Made by a program: the position numbers and the translations under genes. Shown here in pieces: positions 9,239 through 19,642 of a DNA stretch of 64,000 nucleotides (position 1 is its first letter; each line of letters starts with the position of its first letter). The stretch is taken from positions 1 through 64,000 of the forward strand of contig SUWE01000008.1 of the NCBI GenBank assembly GCA_015061615.1. The letters are read 5' to 3'. This stretch comes from Lentisphaerota bacterium. GTDB lineage: Bacteria; Verrucomicrobiota; Lentisphaeria; Victivallales; Victivallaceae. The notes beneath the pieces are model-generated. The model ran no database searches and had not been told where the DNA came from. It worked only from the letters and a program-made list of their open reading frames with translations.

Positions 9239-10151
9239 GATTCTCTCCTTTACCTGAATTATCCGGATTATCCGGATTCTGTATCAGGTATTTAAGTACA
9301 ACAAAAAGATATATGACCCAACCGATCATAAGCAAATTTGTAAAATAAGAGTCCCCCGGCAGTTGGAATGCGGGGAAGAAACTGACGACAGCCAGCACCG
9401 GGAACGCAGTGTAGAGAGCGATCTTCCATAACTGACTGAACGTTATAAACTTTGATCTGCCTGCCGAAAAAACTTTGAACAACGAAGAGAAGAAAAAAGT
9501 TATAAACGCAATCATAAAGAAACTGAGAATGAAATATTCCATTGCAACGGTGGCAGCAAAACCGACACGGAGCATGGCAAAAACCTGAATACTGCTGACT
9601 TCTTCAGGATTTTCCGGCAATTTCCACTTTGCATCAGTTTTCAAATCAACAAGATTGAAAAACAGCTTTTTCATCTCATTGAACTTGATATCTTTTTCCG
9701 GAAGAACCGTTTCGCCATCCGCACGGTAAACGGTAACATTCCAGAGTTCGCCATTACGGAAGAAAAATCCGAATGCTGATGAACTCCACAAAAAGAACCA
9801 GTTGCGGTCACGGAAAAAATCATCCTGATATATTTTTTTATCACCGGATGCCACATAAACGAGAGCAGAATTGTACGGCAACTCCTGCCAACGGCTCCGT
9901 TGCGGCTCTATTCCGGGAAATATACCTTCGGAAGAAAAAGTCAAATGATTACCAAAAATTTTGGAAAATTCGGCTTGAGCCGCTTTCCAACGGTAATTGA
10001 TCAAAAAATAATTGCAAATCCCGATAAAAAACGAACAGAAAAAACAGAGAAGAAAAAAGTGCCAAACCACCCTGCCCCAGGAATGTTTCACCAGTTCCCG
10101 GCAGCAGTACGGACCGCTGCATATTTCAAACAAGGAACGGAAAAAGCCCAT
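9222..10151 (-). CDS. Integral membrane protein (possibly DUF1189-like)
   Basis: One N-terminal and several C-terminal hydrophobic segments; 17-bp overlap with the CDC123-like gene. Confidence 0.5.
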   Translation of the reverse strand: MGFFRSLFEICSGPYCCRELVKHSWGRVVWHFFLLCFFCSFFIGICNYFLINYRWKAAQAEFSKIFGNHLTFSSEGIFPGIEPQRSRWQELPYNSALVYVASGDKKIYQDDFFRDRNWFFLWSSSAFGFFFRNGELWNVTVYRADGETVLPEKDIKFNEMKKLFFNLVDLKTDAKWKLPENPEEVSSIQVFAMLRVGFAATVAMEYFILSFFMIAFITFFFSSLFKVFSAGRSKFITFSQLWKIALYTAFPVLAVVSFFPAFQLPGDSYFTNLLMIGWVIYLFVVLKYLIQNPDNPDNSGKGENHESVQ

Positions 10152-10153
10152 TT

Positions 10154-10738
10154 TTATTTGAACCTCCGGTAATTACAACTCTGTCCGGCACTCTTCAACC
10201 GGTTGATATCTCCGCGCACACGACGCTCTACATCGGGAGCTAAACGATCAGTAAACAGGAAACCATCCAAATGGTCAAGTTCATGCTGAATACAGCGCGC
10301 AAGAAGACCGCCGCACTCATATTCAAAAAATTCACCTTCAAGAGTCTGCGCCCGGAATACGACGGTTTCCGGACGGACGACCGGGGCATAGATGCCCGGC
10401 ACTGACAAACACCCTTCCTCGCCTTCGACAAGATTACTTGAGCGCATGACAATTTCCGGATTGATAACAGCAAGCGGCATTTTCGGCAGCAAAAACGCCT
10501 CTCCGGGAGTACCGGTATTCCGTTCTGCGGGAACATCGAAAACTACCAGCCTTAAAGATTTGCCGTATTGAGGAGCAGCAAGACCAATTCCGTTGAAATA
10601 ACGCATTGCCTGCATCATCTCTTTGGCAAGCTGACGGATTTCCGGGGTGACAACAGCAATCGGCTCAGCGATCTTTTTCAAGACCGCTGCACCGACAGTG
10701 TAGACAACAGAAGATTCTTTTTGTTTTTTCAAAAACAT
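10154..10738 (-). CDS. def: Peptide deformylase
   Basis: GIGLAAPQYG, EGCLSVPG, QHELDHLDG motifs; start at MFLKKQKE. Confidence 0.95.
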   Translation of the reverse strand: MFLKKQKESSVVYTVGAAVLKKIAEPIAVVTPEIRQLAKEMMQAMRYFNGIGLAAPQYGKSLRLVVFDVPAERNTGTPGEAFLLPKMPLAVINPEIVMRSSNLVEGEEGCLSVPGIYAPVVRPETVVFRAQTLEGEFFEYECGGLLARCIQHELDHLDGFLFTDRLAPDVERRVRGDINRLKSAGQSCNYRRFK

Positions 10739-10742
10739 ACCG

Positions 10743-12377
10743 TTATTTAGCCGCAGGAGCGGCAGTTGCAGATTCCGGAATTGCCGGAGCATTATTTTTC
10801 TTGGGGAACTCGCGTTTGATATCCGGAGCCTTTACAGACTCAGTCTGAGCGCCGGCATTGCCGCTTTCCGCAGAAGCGACAGCTTCTTTCACACCGTCAA
10901 GTCCGGGGTAACGCTCATCACTCTCTTCACCGAGGTAATAATTTGCGCCCTGACCGCCGACCACCGAGGTAAGCTGCGCCTTGGCATTTTGAACATTGAT
11001 ATAACTTGATGCCAAAGCAGTCTCTGCATCAACGAGGTCGCGCTGCGCCTCATTGAGACGGGTCAACTCAGCTTTACCGGCACGATATTCTTCGTCAACG
11101 AGCCTTCTCTGTTCAGCAGAAAGAGAACGGATCTTAGCATAAAGTTTGGTTTTTTTCACATTCTGAACATAATTCGCGTACGCGGTACGCACTTCACTGA
11201 CAACAGCAAACCACTGAGATGCAACTGAATATTCCGCAACCGCACGCTGAGCTTTAGCTTCGCGCAACTGATTAAGACGGATCGCTCCGTTAAAAATCAC
11301 CCAATCGGCAGTAATTCCCATGGACAATCCCATGTTGTCATGGAACCGGCTGATTTCACCTGTGGAGTAACCTTTACGGTTATTGGTGGTATAAGTCCAG
11401 GCAAAGTAACCGTTGATTTCCGGAGAATATGCGCCCCATGCCTGATACACCTGATAGTTCGCAATATTCAACTGTTCACGATAAGCCTTGAGGTCGGGAC
11501 GGTTGGCAAGAGCAGCATCAAGATAGAGTTCCACAGCCGGCAGTTCAGCAAATTCCGATTTGTAATCAGAGGGGAATTTGATATGAGATGGAAGTACGCC
11601 TTCTGGATATCCCATCAACTGAGCAAGAGCATAAATCGCAACTTCATACTGATAGTCGGCACCGACGAGATTGACTTCAGCAGAGTTTACATAAATTTCA
11701 AAGTTCAAAACATCGCTGAGCGGAGCGGCACCGGCTTCAAATTTATGACGGGTATTTTCCAAAGAACTCTTCTGAAAGTCGCGGTCTTCAGAGGCAATCC
11801 GGCGATTTTCGATCGCCAGCAGAACCGTGTTATACGCATACGCGACAGAAAGCATCATCGTCCGGCAGGCATTTTCTTCCAGTTTTGCCTGATAATTGAA
11901 GTTGCTTTTAGCAGCCATCAAGCGGAAAAGACGGGCAAAACCATCAAAAATCAGCATATTTGCACGAATGCCGGTAGTCGTTGTAAACGAGTGGTCACGG
12001 GTGGAGTGACCTTCCAAATCCGGATATTCCTCCTCATCATAGTTCAACATCCACCTTGCGGAATAATCCATATCAAAACTGGCTGTGATCGTCGGAGAAT
12101 ACGCGCCCCATGCCTGCAAATACTTCAAACGCGCAGCCTGCATTGAATGATAGGCGGAAATATAAGTCGGATTGTTTTTGATGGCAATCCGCTGTGCTTC
12201 ACGCAGGGTCAGGACAGAAATATCCTTGAACATATCATCAGAAGAGTCCTTCTGACGCTGCGTGTAACTCTCTGAAAGAGTTGCAATGGCAGGCTCTTTA
12301 TAACTGTAACATCCGGAGAGAGCGACCAGCGCAGCAGCAAAGGCGCCCCCCAACAACCTGACTTGAACTTTTTTCAT
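10743..12377 (-). CDS. TolC-family outer membrane efflux lipoprotein
   Basis: Lipobox VALSGC; two repeated TolC-type halves (AWGAYSPTITASFD / AWGAYSPEINGYFAW), helical coiled segments, EEYRAGKAELTRLNEAQRDLVDAE. Confidence 0.85.
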   Translation of the reverse strand: MKKVQVRLLGGAFAAALVALSGCYSYKEPAIATLSESYTQRQKDSSDDMFKDISVLTLREAQRIAIKNNPTYISAYHSMQAARLKYLQAWGAYSPTITASFDMDYSARWMLNYDEEEYPDLEGHSTRDHSFTTTTGIRANMLIFDGFARLFRLMAAKSNFNYQAKLEENACRTMMLSVAYAYNTVLLAIENRRIASEDRDFQKSSLENTRHKFEAGAAPLSDVLNFEIYVNSAEVNLVGADYQYEVAIYALAQLMGYPEGVLPSHIKFPSDYKSEFAELPAVELYLDAALANRPDLKAYREQLNIANYQVYQAWGAYSPEINGYFAWTYTTNNRKGYSTGEISRFHDNMGLSMGITADWVIFNGAIRLNQLREAKAQRAVAEYSVASQWFAVVSEVRTAYANYVQNVKKTKLYAKIRSLSAEQRRLVDEEYRAGKAELTRLNEAQRDLVDAETALASSYINVQNAKAQLTSVVGGQGANYYLGEESDERYPGLDGVKEAVASAESGNAGAQTESVKAPDIKREFPKKNNAPAIPESATAAPAAK

Positions 12378-12535
12378 TCTCACATTTAACTCCATAAAAT
12401 ATATTAAGTCAACTTAAATATTTAGTATAATGTAGCATATTTTTTGTTTTTTACAAGAGCTATTTTTACAAACACTGACAAAAAGTGATTAAAAATCCTC
12501 ATTGTTGAAATTAAACAACATTTTTCCGGATTCTA

Positions 12536-12961
12536 TCACTTAAAACCGAAGAGAAAAACTCTGCGGACTCCATCCACTTCGCCGACAACAATAGAAAAAA
12601 TAGTTTCTTTGAAAATTTTTTCTCCTTTGAGCGAATAACTCTGAAAACGAACTGCCCATACAAGTTCATGCAGAGGCTCTTTTTCCAAACGGGTAAGAAA
12701 ACGGAACGAATCTATTTTCCCCATCCGGCTGGCTATTTCACGCAGATCGGTCTGAAACTTCTCTTTATTGTACGCCTGACGCCCACCGGGAGGAATAAAT
12801 TGGATATAACCATCGTAATTCTGTTTTTTGAAAGCCTCAAGCATAGCTTCTCCCATTGCCTGCTCCTTAGCCATTTTCTGCTGATCATCAGAAATATTTT
12901 GCACAGAAACACAACCGGCGAACAACAGAACAATAAGCGGCAGAATAAAAAATTTCTTCAT
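12536..12961 (-). CDS. Small lipoprotein of unknown function
   Basis: MKKFFILPLIVLLFAGCVS lipobox; about 140 aa. Confidence 0.6.
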   Translation of the reverse strand: MKKFFILPLIVLLFAGCVSVQNISDDQQKMAKEQAMGEAMLEAFKKQNYDGYIQFIPPGGRQAYNKEKFQTDLREIASRMGKIDSFRFLTRLEKEPLHELVWAVRFQSYSLKGEKIFKETIFSIVVGEVDGVRRVFLFGFK

Positions 12962-12978
12962 AAAAATCCTTTCTGATT

Positions 12979-13707
12979 TCAAAGAACTTTGTTAAAAAAA
13001 TCACGGATACGCTGATTTGATGAGTTCATCAAAACTTCAGGCGCCCCTGTTTCCATAATGGCACCTCTGTCCATAAAAACCATGCGGTCGGCAACTTCAG
13101 CGGCAAAACCGATTTCATGTGTAACGACAAGCATCGTCATGCCTTCTTTTGCCAACTCTTTCATCAGCGATTGAACTTCACCTACCATCTCCGGGTCAAG
13201 TGCCGAAGTCGGTTCATCAAACAACAGAACTTCCGGATGCATTGCACACGCACGAACAATAGCGACACGCTGTTTCTGTCCGCCGGAAAGCTGCATCGGA
13301 TACGCTTTTGCTTTATCAGCCAGACCGATTCTCTCTAAAAGTTCATGCGCCTCTTTTTTTGCCTGACGGTGAGAAAGCAATCCGGTTTGTACCGGAGCCA
13401 ATGTGATATTATCAAGAATCGTCAAATGCGGAAAAAGATTGAAATGCTGAAAAACCATTCCGACTTTTCCACGGTAGCGGTTTATTTTCCGCATGGAAAC
13501 ACATTTGCCATGAAACAGGACTTTGCCGGAGGTCGGTATTTCCAACATATTCAAACAGCGCAGAAACGTACTTTTTCCGGAACCGGACGGTCCTACGATA
13601 AAAACAGACTCTCCCTTGCTTACCGACAACGACACATTGTCAACAGCGCGGAGGGCAGGAAAATCTTTAACAAGATCACGGGCTTCCAAAATTATTGAAT
13701 CATTCAT
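12979..13707 (-). CDS. Polar amino-acid ABC transporter ATP-binding protein
   Basis: GPSGSGKSTFLRCLN Walker A, LSGGQKQRVAIVRA signature, LLFDEPTSALDPEMVGEV Walker B. Confidence 0.95.
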   Translation of the reverse strand: MNDSIILEARDLVKDFPALRAVDNVSLSVSKGESVFIVGPSGSGKSTFLRCLNMLEIPTSGKVLFHGKCVSMRKINRYRGKVGMVFQHFNLFPHLTILDNITLAPVQTGLLSHRQAKKEAHELLERIGLADKAKAYPMQLSGGQKQRVAIVRACAMHPEVLLFDEPTSALDPEMVGEVQSLMKELAKEGMTMLVVTHEIGFAAEVADRMVFMDRGAIMETGAPEVLMNSSNQRIRDFFNKVL

Positions 13708-15136
13708 TTTTCTTCAACCTTTTCTCCAGTATCTCCAGCAATTTGGAGAAAATCACAACCATAACAAGGTAAACCAGCGCAACCGCGATCAACGGCTGAA
13801 ATGCGTTGTAAGTTTGACTGCGGATGATATCTCCGCCCTTTGTCAAATCCTGCAATGCGATAAAACCGCACACACTGGTCTCTTTCAGCAATACAATGAA
13901 CTCATTGCCCAACGCAGGCAAAACATTTTTCAGTGCCTGAGGCAGAATGACCATTCCCATGGTCTGACTGTAATTCAAACCGAGACTTCTGCCGGCTTCC
14001 ATTTGTCCGCGATCAATGGACATAATGCCGGAACGGATGATTTCTGCAACATAAGCGCCGGAATTTATCCCGAAAGCGAGAATTGCAACCATTATCTTAT
14101 CAACATCGACCGAACCGAAGACCACAAAATATATTATCAACAGCTGCAGTACGACCGGAGTTCCCCGGATAACAGTAAGGTATACGCGGCAGACAAAGTC
14201 CGCTATTTTAAATTTTCCGGTCTGATCTGCTGTACTGCGGATGATCGCAACAACGAAACCGATAAGGACACCCAGAATAACAGAACTGAACGCAACGGAT
14301 ATGGTAACGATGAAACCATCAACAAGATAACGCCAACGCTCATTTTTCACAAAGTTGGTATAAAAATCTGCTTTGAATCCGGAAGCGGCATCTTCCTGCG
14401 CAGAATCAACACTTTTTTGTGTACGCTCATTATATTTGTCCACAATTTCAACGATAGTTTTATCCAAATGCATTCCGGTCAAACCGTCATTGATCATTTT
14501 AAGCAGCTCCTGCCGACCTTTGGGAACAGCAAACGCATACTCTTCAAATGTCAAAGGCTTTTCAAGAATTTTAAGCTGCGGATTTTTTGCGACATGCACC
14601 ATCGCCGGATCATTATCAAGAACGACAACATCAAGTTTATTGCGATTCAATGCCGCAACAGCCATGCTGGCATCACTGAAACGCTGCGGCTCACCGATTT
14701 TTTCCGTAACGTAAGAATCTCCGGTCGTACCATGCTGCACACCGATACGCAAACCTTTAAGATCCGATACTCCCTGCACTTTTGAGTTCTCAGGAACAAT
14801 AATGACCTGCTTGGCGGTAATATAAGGAATTGAAAAATCCACCATTTTTTTGCGGTCTTCGGTAATTGTGATCGCCGAAGCGGCAATGTCACCTTTCCCG
14901 GTTTGAACGGCGGCAATGATCGAATCGAATTTCATATCTTCAACGACCATCTTACAGTTTCCGCGTCTGAGAACTTCACGCAGGATATCAATATCAATTC
15001 CCACGATTTTATCTCCCTCATGATACTCATACGGAGGAAAATCCGCTGAAGTCACCACGCGCAGAATCTGCTCAGATGCAGCATTGCAGAGAAAAAATAC
15101 CGCAAAAACTGAAAGTAAAAATATTTTCTTCATCAT
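13700..15136 (-). CDS. Amino-acid ABC transporter, substrate-binding and permease domains fused
   Basis: N-terminal signal peptide and SBP3 domain (VVTSADFPPYEYHEGDKIVGIDIDILREV), then a HisM/GlnP-type permease (RGTPVVLQLLIIYF...GRSLGLNYSQTMGMVILPQALKNVLPALGNEFI). Confidence 0.93.
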   Translation of the reverse strand: MMKKIFLLSVFAVFFLCNAASEQILRVVTSADFPPYEYHEGDKIVGIDIDILREVLRRGNCKMVVEDMKFDSIIAAVQTGKGDIAASAITITEDRKKMVDFSIPYITAKQVIIVPENSKVQGVSDLKGLRIGVQHGTTGDSYVTEKIGEPQRFSDASMAVAALNRNKLDVVVLDNDPAMVHVAKNPQLKILEKPLTFEEYAFAVPKGRQELLKMINDGLTGMHLDKTIVEIVDKYNERTQKSVDSAQEDAASGFKADFYTNFVKNERWRYLVDGFIVTISVAFSSVILGVLIGFVVAIIRSTADQTGKFKIADFVCRVYLTVIRGTPVVLQLLIIYFVVFGSVDVDKIMVAILAFGINSGAYVAEIIRSGIMSIDRGQMEAGRSLGLNYSQTMGMVILPQALKNVLPALGNEFIVLLKETSVCGFIALQDLTKGGDIIRSQTYNAFQPLIAVALVYLVMVVIFSKLLEILEKRLKKNE

Positions 15137-15137
15137 A

Positions 15138-15890
15138 TCAGCACACCGCCTTCAATCCGGCAATAAAAGCCTTGGTCCGCTCATTCGCGGGGTTATGGAT
15201 GATCTGCGCAGCCGGACCATCTTCGACAACAACTCCATCCGCCATAAAAATAATCCTGTCGGCGACCATTTCGGCAAAATCCATTTCATGAGTTACAATT
15301 ATCATTGTCATATTTTCTTCAGCCAGCGCCCGGATGACCTGAAGGACTCCCTGAGTAAGCTCCGGGTCAAGAGCTGAAGTCGGTTCGTCGAAGAAAAGTA
15401 TTTCAGGATGCAACGCAAGCGCTCTGGCAATGGCGACACGCTGCTGCTGTCCACCGGAAAGTTCACAGGGATATGCTTCAGCGTGATCGGCAAGCTCCAT
15501 CTTCTCCAAAAGCCGCATAGCTTCCGCAACAGCATCTTTTGGCGGAACTCCGGCAACATGTACGGGAGCATCAATAATATTTTTCAAGACGGACATGTGC
15601 GGAAAGAGATTGAATCCCTGAAAAACCATTCCACATTTACCGCGCGCCTGCTTCAAAACGTTCTTTGCAGCATACACGCCGTTGGCAAGAACCGGAATGC
15701 CGCCGATATTGATTGAACCTCCATCAGCATTTTCCAACATTGCCGCACAGCGCAAAAGCGTCGTTTTGCCGGAACCGGATGGCCCGATAACGGCAATCAC
15801 CTCGCCCTTTTCAACCGCAAGCGACATATTCTTCAAAACTTCATGCCCCCGGAAGCTTTTAGATAGATCATCTATTTGCAAAACCTTCAT
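15138..15890 (-). CDS. Polar amino-acid ABC transporter ATP-binding protein
   Basis: GPSGSGKTTLLRCAAMLE, LSGGQQQRVAIARALALHPEILFFDEPTSALDPE. Confidence 0.95.
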   Translation of the reverse strand: MKVLQIDDLSKSFRGHEVLKNMSLAVEKGEVIAVIGPSGSGKTTLLRCAAMLENADGGSINIGGIPVLANGVYAAKNVLKQARGKCGMVFQGFNLFPHMSVLKNIIDAPVHVAGVPPKDAVAEAMRLLEKMELADHAEAYPCELSGGQQQRVAIARALALHPEILFFDEPTSALDPELTQGVLQVIRALAEENMTMIIVTHEMDFAEMVADRIIFMADGVVVEDGPAAQIIHNPANERTKAFIAGLKAVC

Positions 15891-15894
15891 TTTA

Positions 15895-17445
15895 TCACCG
15901 ATAGTAATTTAATTTTTTCTCAATCGCAGACATAGCCGCTGCAACAAGAAAGTTGAACACGTAGTAGAACACTCCGGCAACGACAAACGGCATCATGGAT
16001 GCTGTCGCGCTGGCAATCTGCTTGGCGATAGTAAACATTTCAAGAACAGAGAGTGAAAATGCAAGCGAAGTATCTTTCACCAGAGTGATGATTTCATTAG
16101 TCATCGGCGGCAAAATCCTTTTGACAACCTGAGGAAGAATGATACGGAAGAATGTCTGCATTCTGGAGTATCCAAGCACGCATGCAGCTTCATACTGCCC
16201 CTGAGCAACAGACTCGATCCCGCCGCGGTAAATTTCGGCAAAATAAGCTGCATAATTAAACGAAAAACCGATAATGACAGCAATAAAGCGGTAATCTACA
16301 CCCCAAAGTGAGAGTTTTGACAACTGTATACCGAATATATAATACGGACCGAAAAACCATACAAGCAGTTGAAGCATCAGCGGAGTTCCGCGCATTACTG
16401 AAATGAAACAGCGGAAAATCGTACTGACAAACCTGTTTCCGCACATTCTTCCCCATGCCACAAGCAAACCAAGCGGCAAAGCAAACAAAAGAGTCAGAAC
16501 GAATATCAAAACAGACACTCCAAGTCCGCTGAAAAGCTCGCTTACAACAGAAAAAAGCCGGACTTTATTTTCTGAATCAACAACTTCAGAGTTTTTCCTG
16601 TTCCCGCTTATTTTGCCGAGCGCCATTTTATTTTCACCGTCAAAATATTTTGCAGAAATCTGAGCGGCAGTACCGTCGGCAGCCATTTCAAGCAAGGTAT
16701 TCTGAACCGCATCGCGCAGTGCGGTATCTCCTTTGCGGAACCCGATACCGTAATTCTCCGTCATTATGATTTCGTCAAGTATCCGGAATCCGCCGTTTTT
16801 CATTTTCTCCTTTGCAACGCCGATATCCATGGCAACCGCATCGACACTGCCGGATTCAAGCATCATCACAGCATTGTTATAGTCAGGAGCAACGATCAGT
16901 TTCTTGAAGGTTTTACCAAGTTTACTGCGCTCACCGCCGTCAGAAAGAGCTTTTTGAACCGGAGTATCTGTTTGGACTGCGACGTTGAGCTGCCGGAGAT
17001 CACTGAGTTTTTTGACAGAAGAATTTTTTCTGACCATCACGACCTGCTCATTTACCACATAGGGATCACTCCACGTGTAGGCATGTTCCCTGCCATTTAT
17101 AGTAAAACCGTTCCAGATACAATCGATCATGCCGCTGTTAAGCTCACTGTCCTTTGCATCCCAGTTGATTGCTTTCAGCTCAATTTTCCAATTATTCCTC
17201 CGGGCAACTTCTCTTGCCAAATCAAGGTCAAATCCGCAATACTTGCCATCTTTAACATAACCGTAAGGGGGGAAGTTGGCATCAAATCCCACTGCAAAAC
17301 GCCGACCTTCAGCAAAGGCAGCAAGACTGAATAAAAACACTGCAGCAACGACAAATAAACTTTTGATTTTTCTCAAAACAAAAACTCCCTGAATCATATT
17401 AACACGGACGCCGGGTGCGCGAAGAACGGACATCCGGAAAGTCAT
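15895..17445 (-). CDS. Second amino-acid ABC transporter, substrate-binding and permease domains fused
   Basis: RRFAVGFDANFPPYGYVKDGKYCGFDLDLAREVARR (SBP), then MRGTPLMLQLLVWFF...AACVLGYSRMQTFFRIILPQVVKRILPPMTNEIITLVKDTSL (permease). Start codon uncertain. Confidence 0.92.
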   Translation of the reverse strand: MTFRMSVLRAPGVRVNMIQGVFVLRKIKSLFVVAAVFLFSLAAFAEGRRFAVGFDANFPPYGYVKDGKYCGFDLDLAREVARRNNWKIELKAINWDAKDSELNSGMIDCIWNGFTINGREHAYTWSDPYVVNEQVVMVRKNSSVKKLSDLRQLNVAVQTDTPVQKALSDGGERSKLGKTFKKLIVAPDYNNAVMMLESGSVDAVAMDIGVAKEKMKNGGFRILDEIIMTENYGIGFRKGDTALRDAVQNTLLEMAADGTAAQISAKYFDGENKMALGKISGNRKNSEVVDSENKVRLFSVVSELFSGLGVSVLIFVLTLLFALPLGLLVAWGRMCGNRFVSTIFRCFISVMRGTPLMLQLLVWFFGPYYIFGIQLSKLSLWGVDYRFIAVIIGFSFNYAAYFAEIYRGGIESVAQGQYEAACVLGYSRMQTFFRIILPQVVKRILPPMTNEIITLVKDTSLAFSLSVLEMFTIAKQIASATASMMPFVVAGVFYYVFNFLVAAAMSAIEKKLNYYR

Positions 17446-17484
17446 TTTTATAATATATTACCGAAATGCTCTCAATACAAGCAT

Positions 17485-17982
17485 CTATTGAAGAATCTCT
17501 TCTGCAATCAAAGATGATATCTGCCATTTGCCATCGTTTTTGACCGCGGTCCCGTTGATTTTATACACGTTGGAAAAATCTTCTTTTCGACCTCCGGCGA
17601 TTCCGGAAAATTCAGCATCAAAAGTGAAAACAGCTTTATTTCCGGCAATATCAACTGTTATATTTTCTGTACTGACCTGCATTGACGTAACAAATTTATT
17701 CACCATGGAAACCATAGCCTTGAGTTCATCACGGCTTTTTGATGCCTCTATGGCAGGATTATGACAACGCAACGTAACATTTTGATCAAAAAGCTCATCT
17801 ATTTTTACAAATTTGAAGACTCCGGCATGAGGAAGATCATCGGCTTTTTTCTCGATAACAGCTGCTGCATTTTTCACAAGTTCCGTCACCAGACGGCGGT
17901 CGCGGTTGAGATACCACCAATATCCGCCGGCGACTGCAAACGCAATAGCAAGAACGACAACAGCAAAAAACAACTTTTTCAA
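17485..17982 (-). CDS. Hypothetical protein with an N-terminal TM anchor
   Basis: MKKLFFAVVVLAIAFAVAGGYWWYLNRDRR; overlaps lepB by 4 bp. Confidence 0.55.
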   Translation of the reverse strand: MKKLFFAVVVLAIAFAVAGGYWWYLNRDRRLVTELVKNAAAVIEKKADDLPHAGVFKFVKIDELFDQNVTLRCHNPAIEASKSRDELKAMVSMVNKFVTSMQVSTENITVDIAGNKAVFTFDAEFSGIAGGRKEDFSNVYKINGTAVKNDGKWQISSLIAEEILQ

Positions 17983-18482
17983 AATAAAGGTCCTCCGGTG
18001 ATTCTGTTCAATTCGACTTCTCCGAACTTGTGTTCACGACTGCTCATAGAGCGGTTGTCTCCGACAACGTAACAATAACCTTCCCGTACAGTTACAGGAG
18101 GCGTATTCCACTTGCAGGGGAGTATTACATAACTTTCATACTGAACCGCACCGTTCACAAGCAGTTTTCCCTCACGAAACTCAACTGTATCTCCGGCAAC
18201 AGCAACAACGCGTTTCAAAAGCATTTTGCGACCGAAGTAACCAATGGTCACGACATCGCCTCTGGCCGGCGGAGAAAACAGATAGCGAAGACGGAAAGAA
18301 AAGGTAAAACCTCCGTCTTTCCATGACGGCTCCATACTGCTGCCGGAAATAAAACTCGGCTGAAAAACGGAAAACAACACATAAACGGCAACTGCGAGAA
18401 AAATTATCCGCAGCAGCAGTCTTTTATTTATTTCCGGCAGAAAAAAGTTCCGGAGAACACCAGAAATCCGATTTTTCTCCAT
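17979..18482 (-). CDS. lepB: Signal peptidase I
   Basis: ISGSSMEPSWKDGG (catalytic Ser), KRVVAVAGDTVEFREGKLLVNG (Lys), YVVGDNRSMSSREHKFGEV. Confidence 0.9.
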   Translation of the reverse strand: MEKNRISGVLRNFFLPEINKRLLLRIIFLAVAVYVLFSVFQPSFISGSSMEPSWKDGGFTFSFRLRYLFSPPARGDVVTIGYFGRKMLLKRVVAVAGDTVEFREGKLLVNGAVQYESYVILPCKWNTPPVTVREGYCYVVGDNRSMSSREHKFGEVELNRITGGPLF

Positions 18483-18503
18483 AGCTCCTCCCTGCCCTGA
18501 AAA

Positions 18504-19616
18504 TTACTGCCCCTGCTGAGCCATGCGTTCTTCTTCTGCCTTTCGTTCAGCCTGCATCAACGGCAGGAAACGGCCTTTATCACTTGCCTTCATATACGCT
18601 TCTTCAGCACTGATATTGCCGTTGTCAAGCTGGTACTGGATAGAGTTGTCCATTGCTCTCATACCGCGGGCGCCGCCGGCATCAATAATGGTTCGGATAT
18701 TGGATATCTGCCCTTCCCGGATAGTATTGGGCAATCCGTCGGTATAAAGCAATACTTCGTGTACCGCGACACGTCCTCCGGAACGGGTACGGCAGAGAAG
18801 CTGGGAAACGACCCCCTGCAAACACTCCGCCAGCATAGTGCGGATCTGCGCCTGCTCATCAGCGGGGAACGCATCAATAATACGGTCGATCGTCTGCGGA
18901 GCGTTATTTGTGTGCAGTGTGGCAAAAACAAGCATACCCATTGAGGCACATGTCAAACCGAGCCGCATAGTTTCGTTATCACGCATCTCACCGATAAGCA
19001 CAATATCAGGGTCAGAACGCATCACTCCGCGCAGAGCGTCCGGGAACGAATGACTGTGGATACCGATTTCACGGTGAACGATCGTACAATTTTTATTCTG
19101 ATGCACGAACTCGATCGGGTCTTCAATAGTGATGATATGCTTGCTGGTGTAGGTATTGATATAGTCGATCATCGCAGCAAGGGTGGTGGATTTACCGCTG
19201 CCGGTAGGTCCGGTCACCAGAACCAAACCGGATTTGAAGTTGCAGATATCTTTCAAAACTTCGGGAAGCTTCAAGTCATCAAGTGTAAGTATCTTACTGG
19301 GGATCTGACGCAGAACGCAAGCCATTCCGTGATAGTTGTAGAAAAAGTTGCAGCGGAAACGTGCAAAACCGGGGATTTCGTGAGCGAAGTCCAGGTCGTG
19401 AGTTTTCATAAAGGTATCCCACCGCTTTTTCGGCAGACATATTTCTTCCATCAATTCTGCCATAAACTCAGGCGTTATTATATCTTCGGAAAGCGGCTTG
19501 ATATTTCCGTGGAAACGGGCTTTCGGCGGAAAGTTGATCGACAAATGCAAGTCTGATCCGCCGTTTTCCAGCATGTAACGCAAATATCCGTTGATAATCG
19601 GTTCTTCTCTGTCCAT
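18504..19616 (-). CDS. pilT: PilT-family twitching motility ATPase
   Basis: LVLVTGPTGSGKSTTLAAMIDYINT, IVLIGEMRDNETMRLGLTCASMGMLVFATLHTNNAPQTIDRIIDAFP. Confidence 0.9.
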   Translation of the reverse strand: MDREEPIINGYLRYMLENGGSDLHLSINFPPKARFHGNIKPLSEDIITPEFMAELMEEICLPKKRWDTFMKTHDLDFAHEIPGFARFRCNFFYNYHGMACVLRQIPSKILTLDDLKLPEVLKDICNFKSGLVLVTGPTGSGKSTTLAAMIDYINTYTSKHIITIEDPIEFVHQNKNCTIVHREIGIHSHSFPDALRGVMRSDPDIVLIGEMRDNETMRLGLTCASMGMLVFATLHTNNAPQTIDRIIDAFPADEQAQIRTMLAECLQGVVSQLLCRTRSGGRVAVHEVLLYTDGLPNTIREGQISNIRTIIDAGGARGMRAMDNSIQYQLDNGNISAEEAYMKASDKGRFLPLMQAERKAEEERMAQQGQ

Positions 19617-19642
19617 ATTCTATAATTCCTTATGCTGAAAAA

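Noticed and set aside
11340-12146. 268-aa plus-strand ORF
   Set aside because: Antisense to the TolC-family gene; no recognisable domain.
13523-14785. 420-aa plus-strand ORF
   Set aside because: Antisense to the well-supported SBP-permease fusion; low-complexity composition and no family resemblance.
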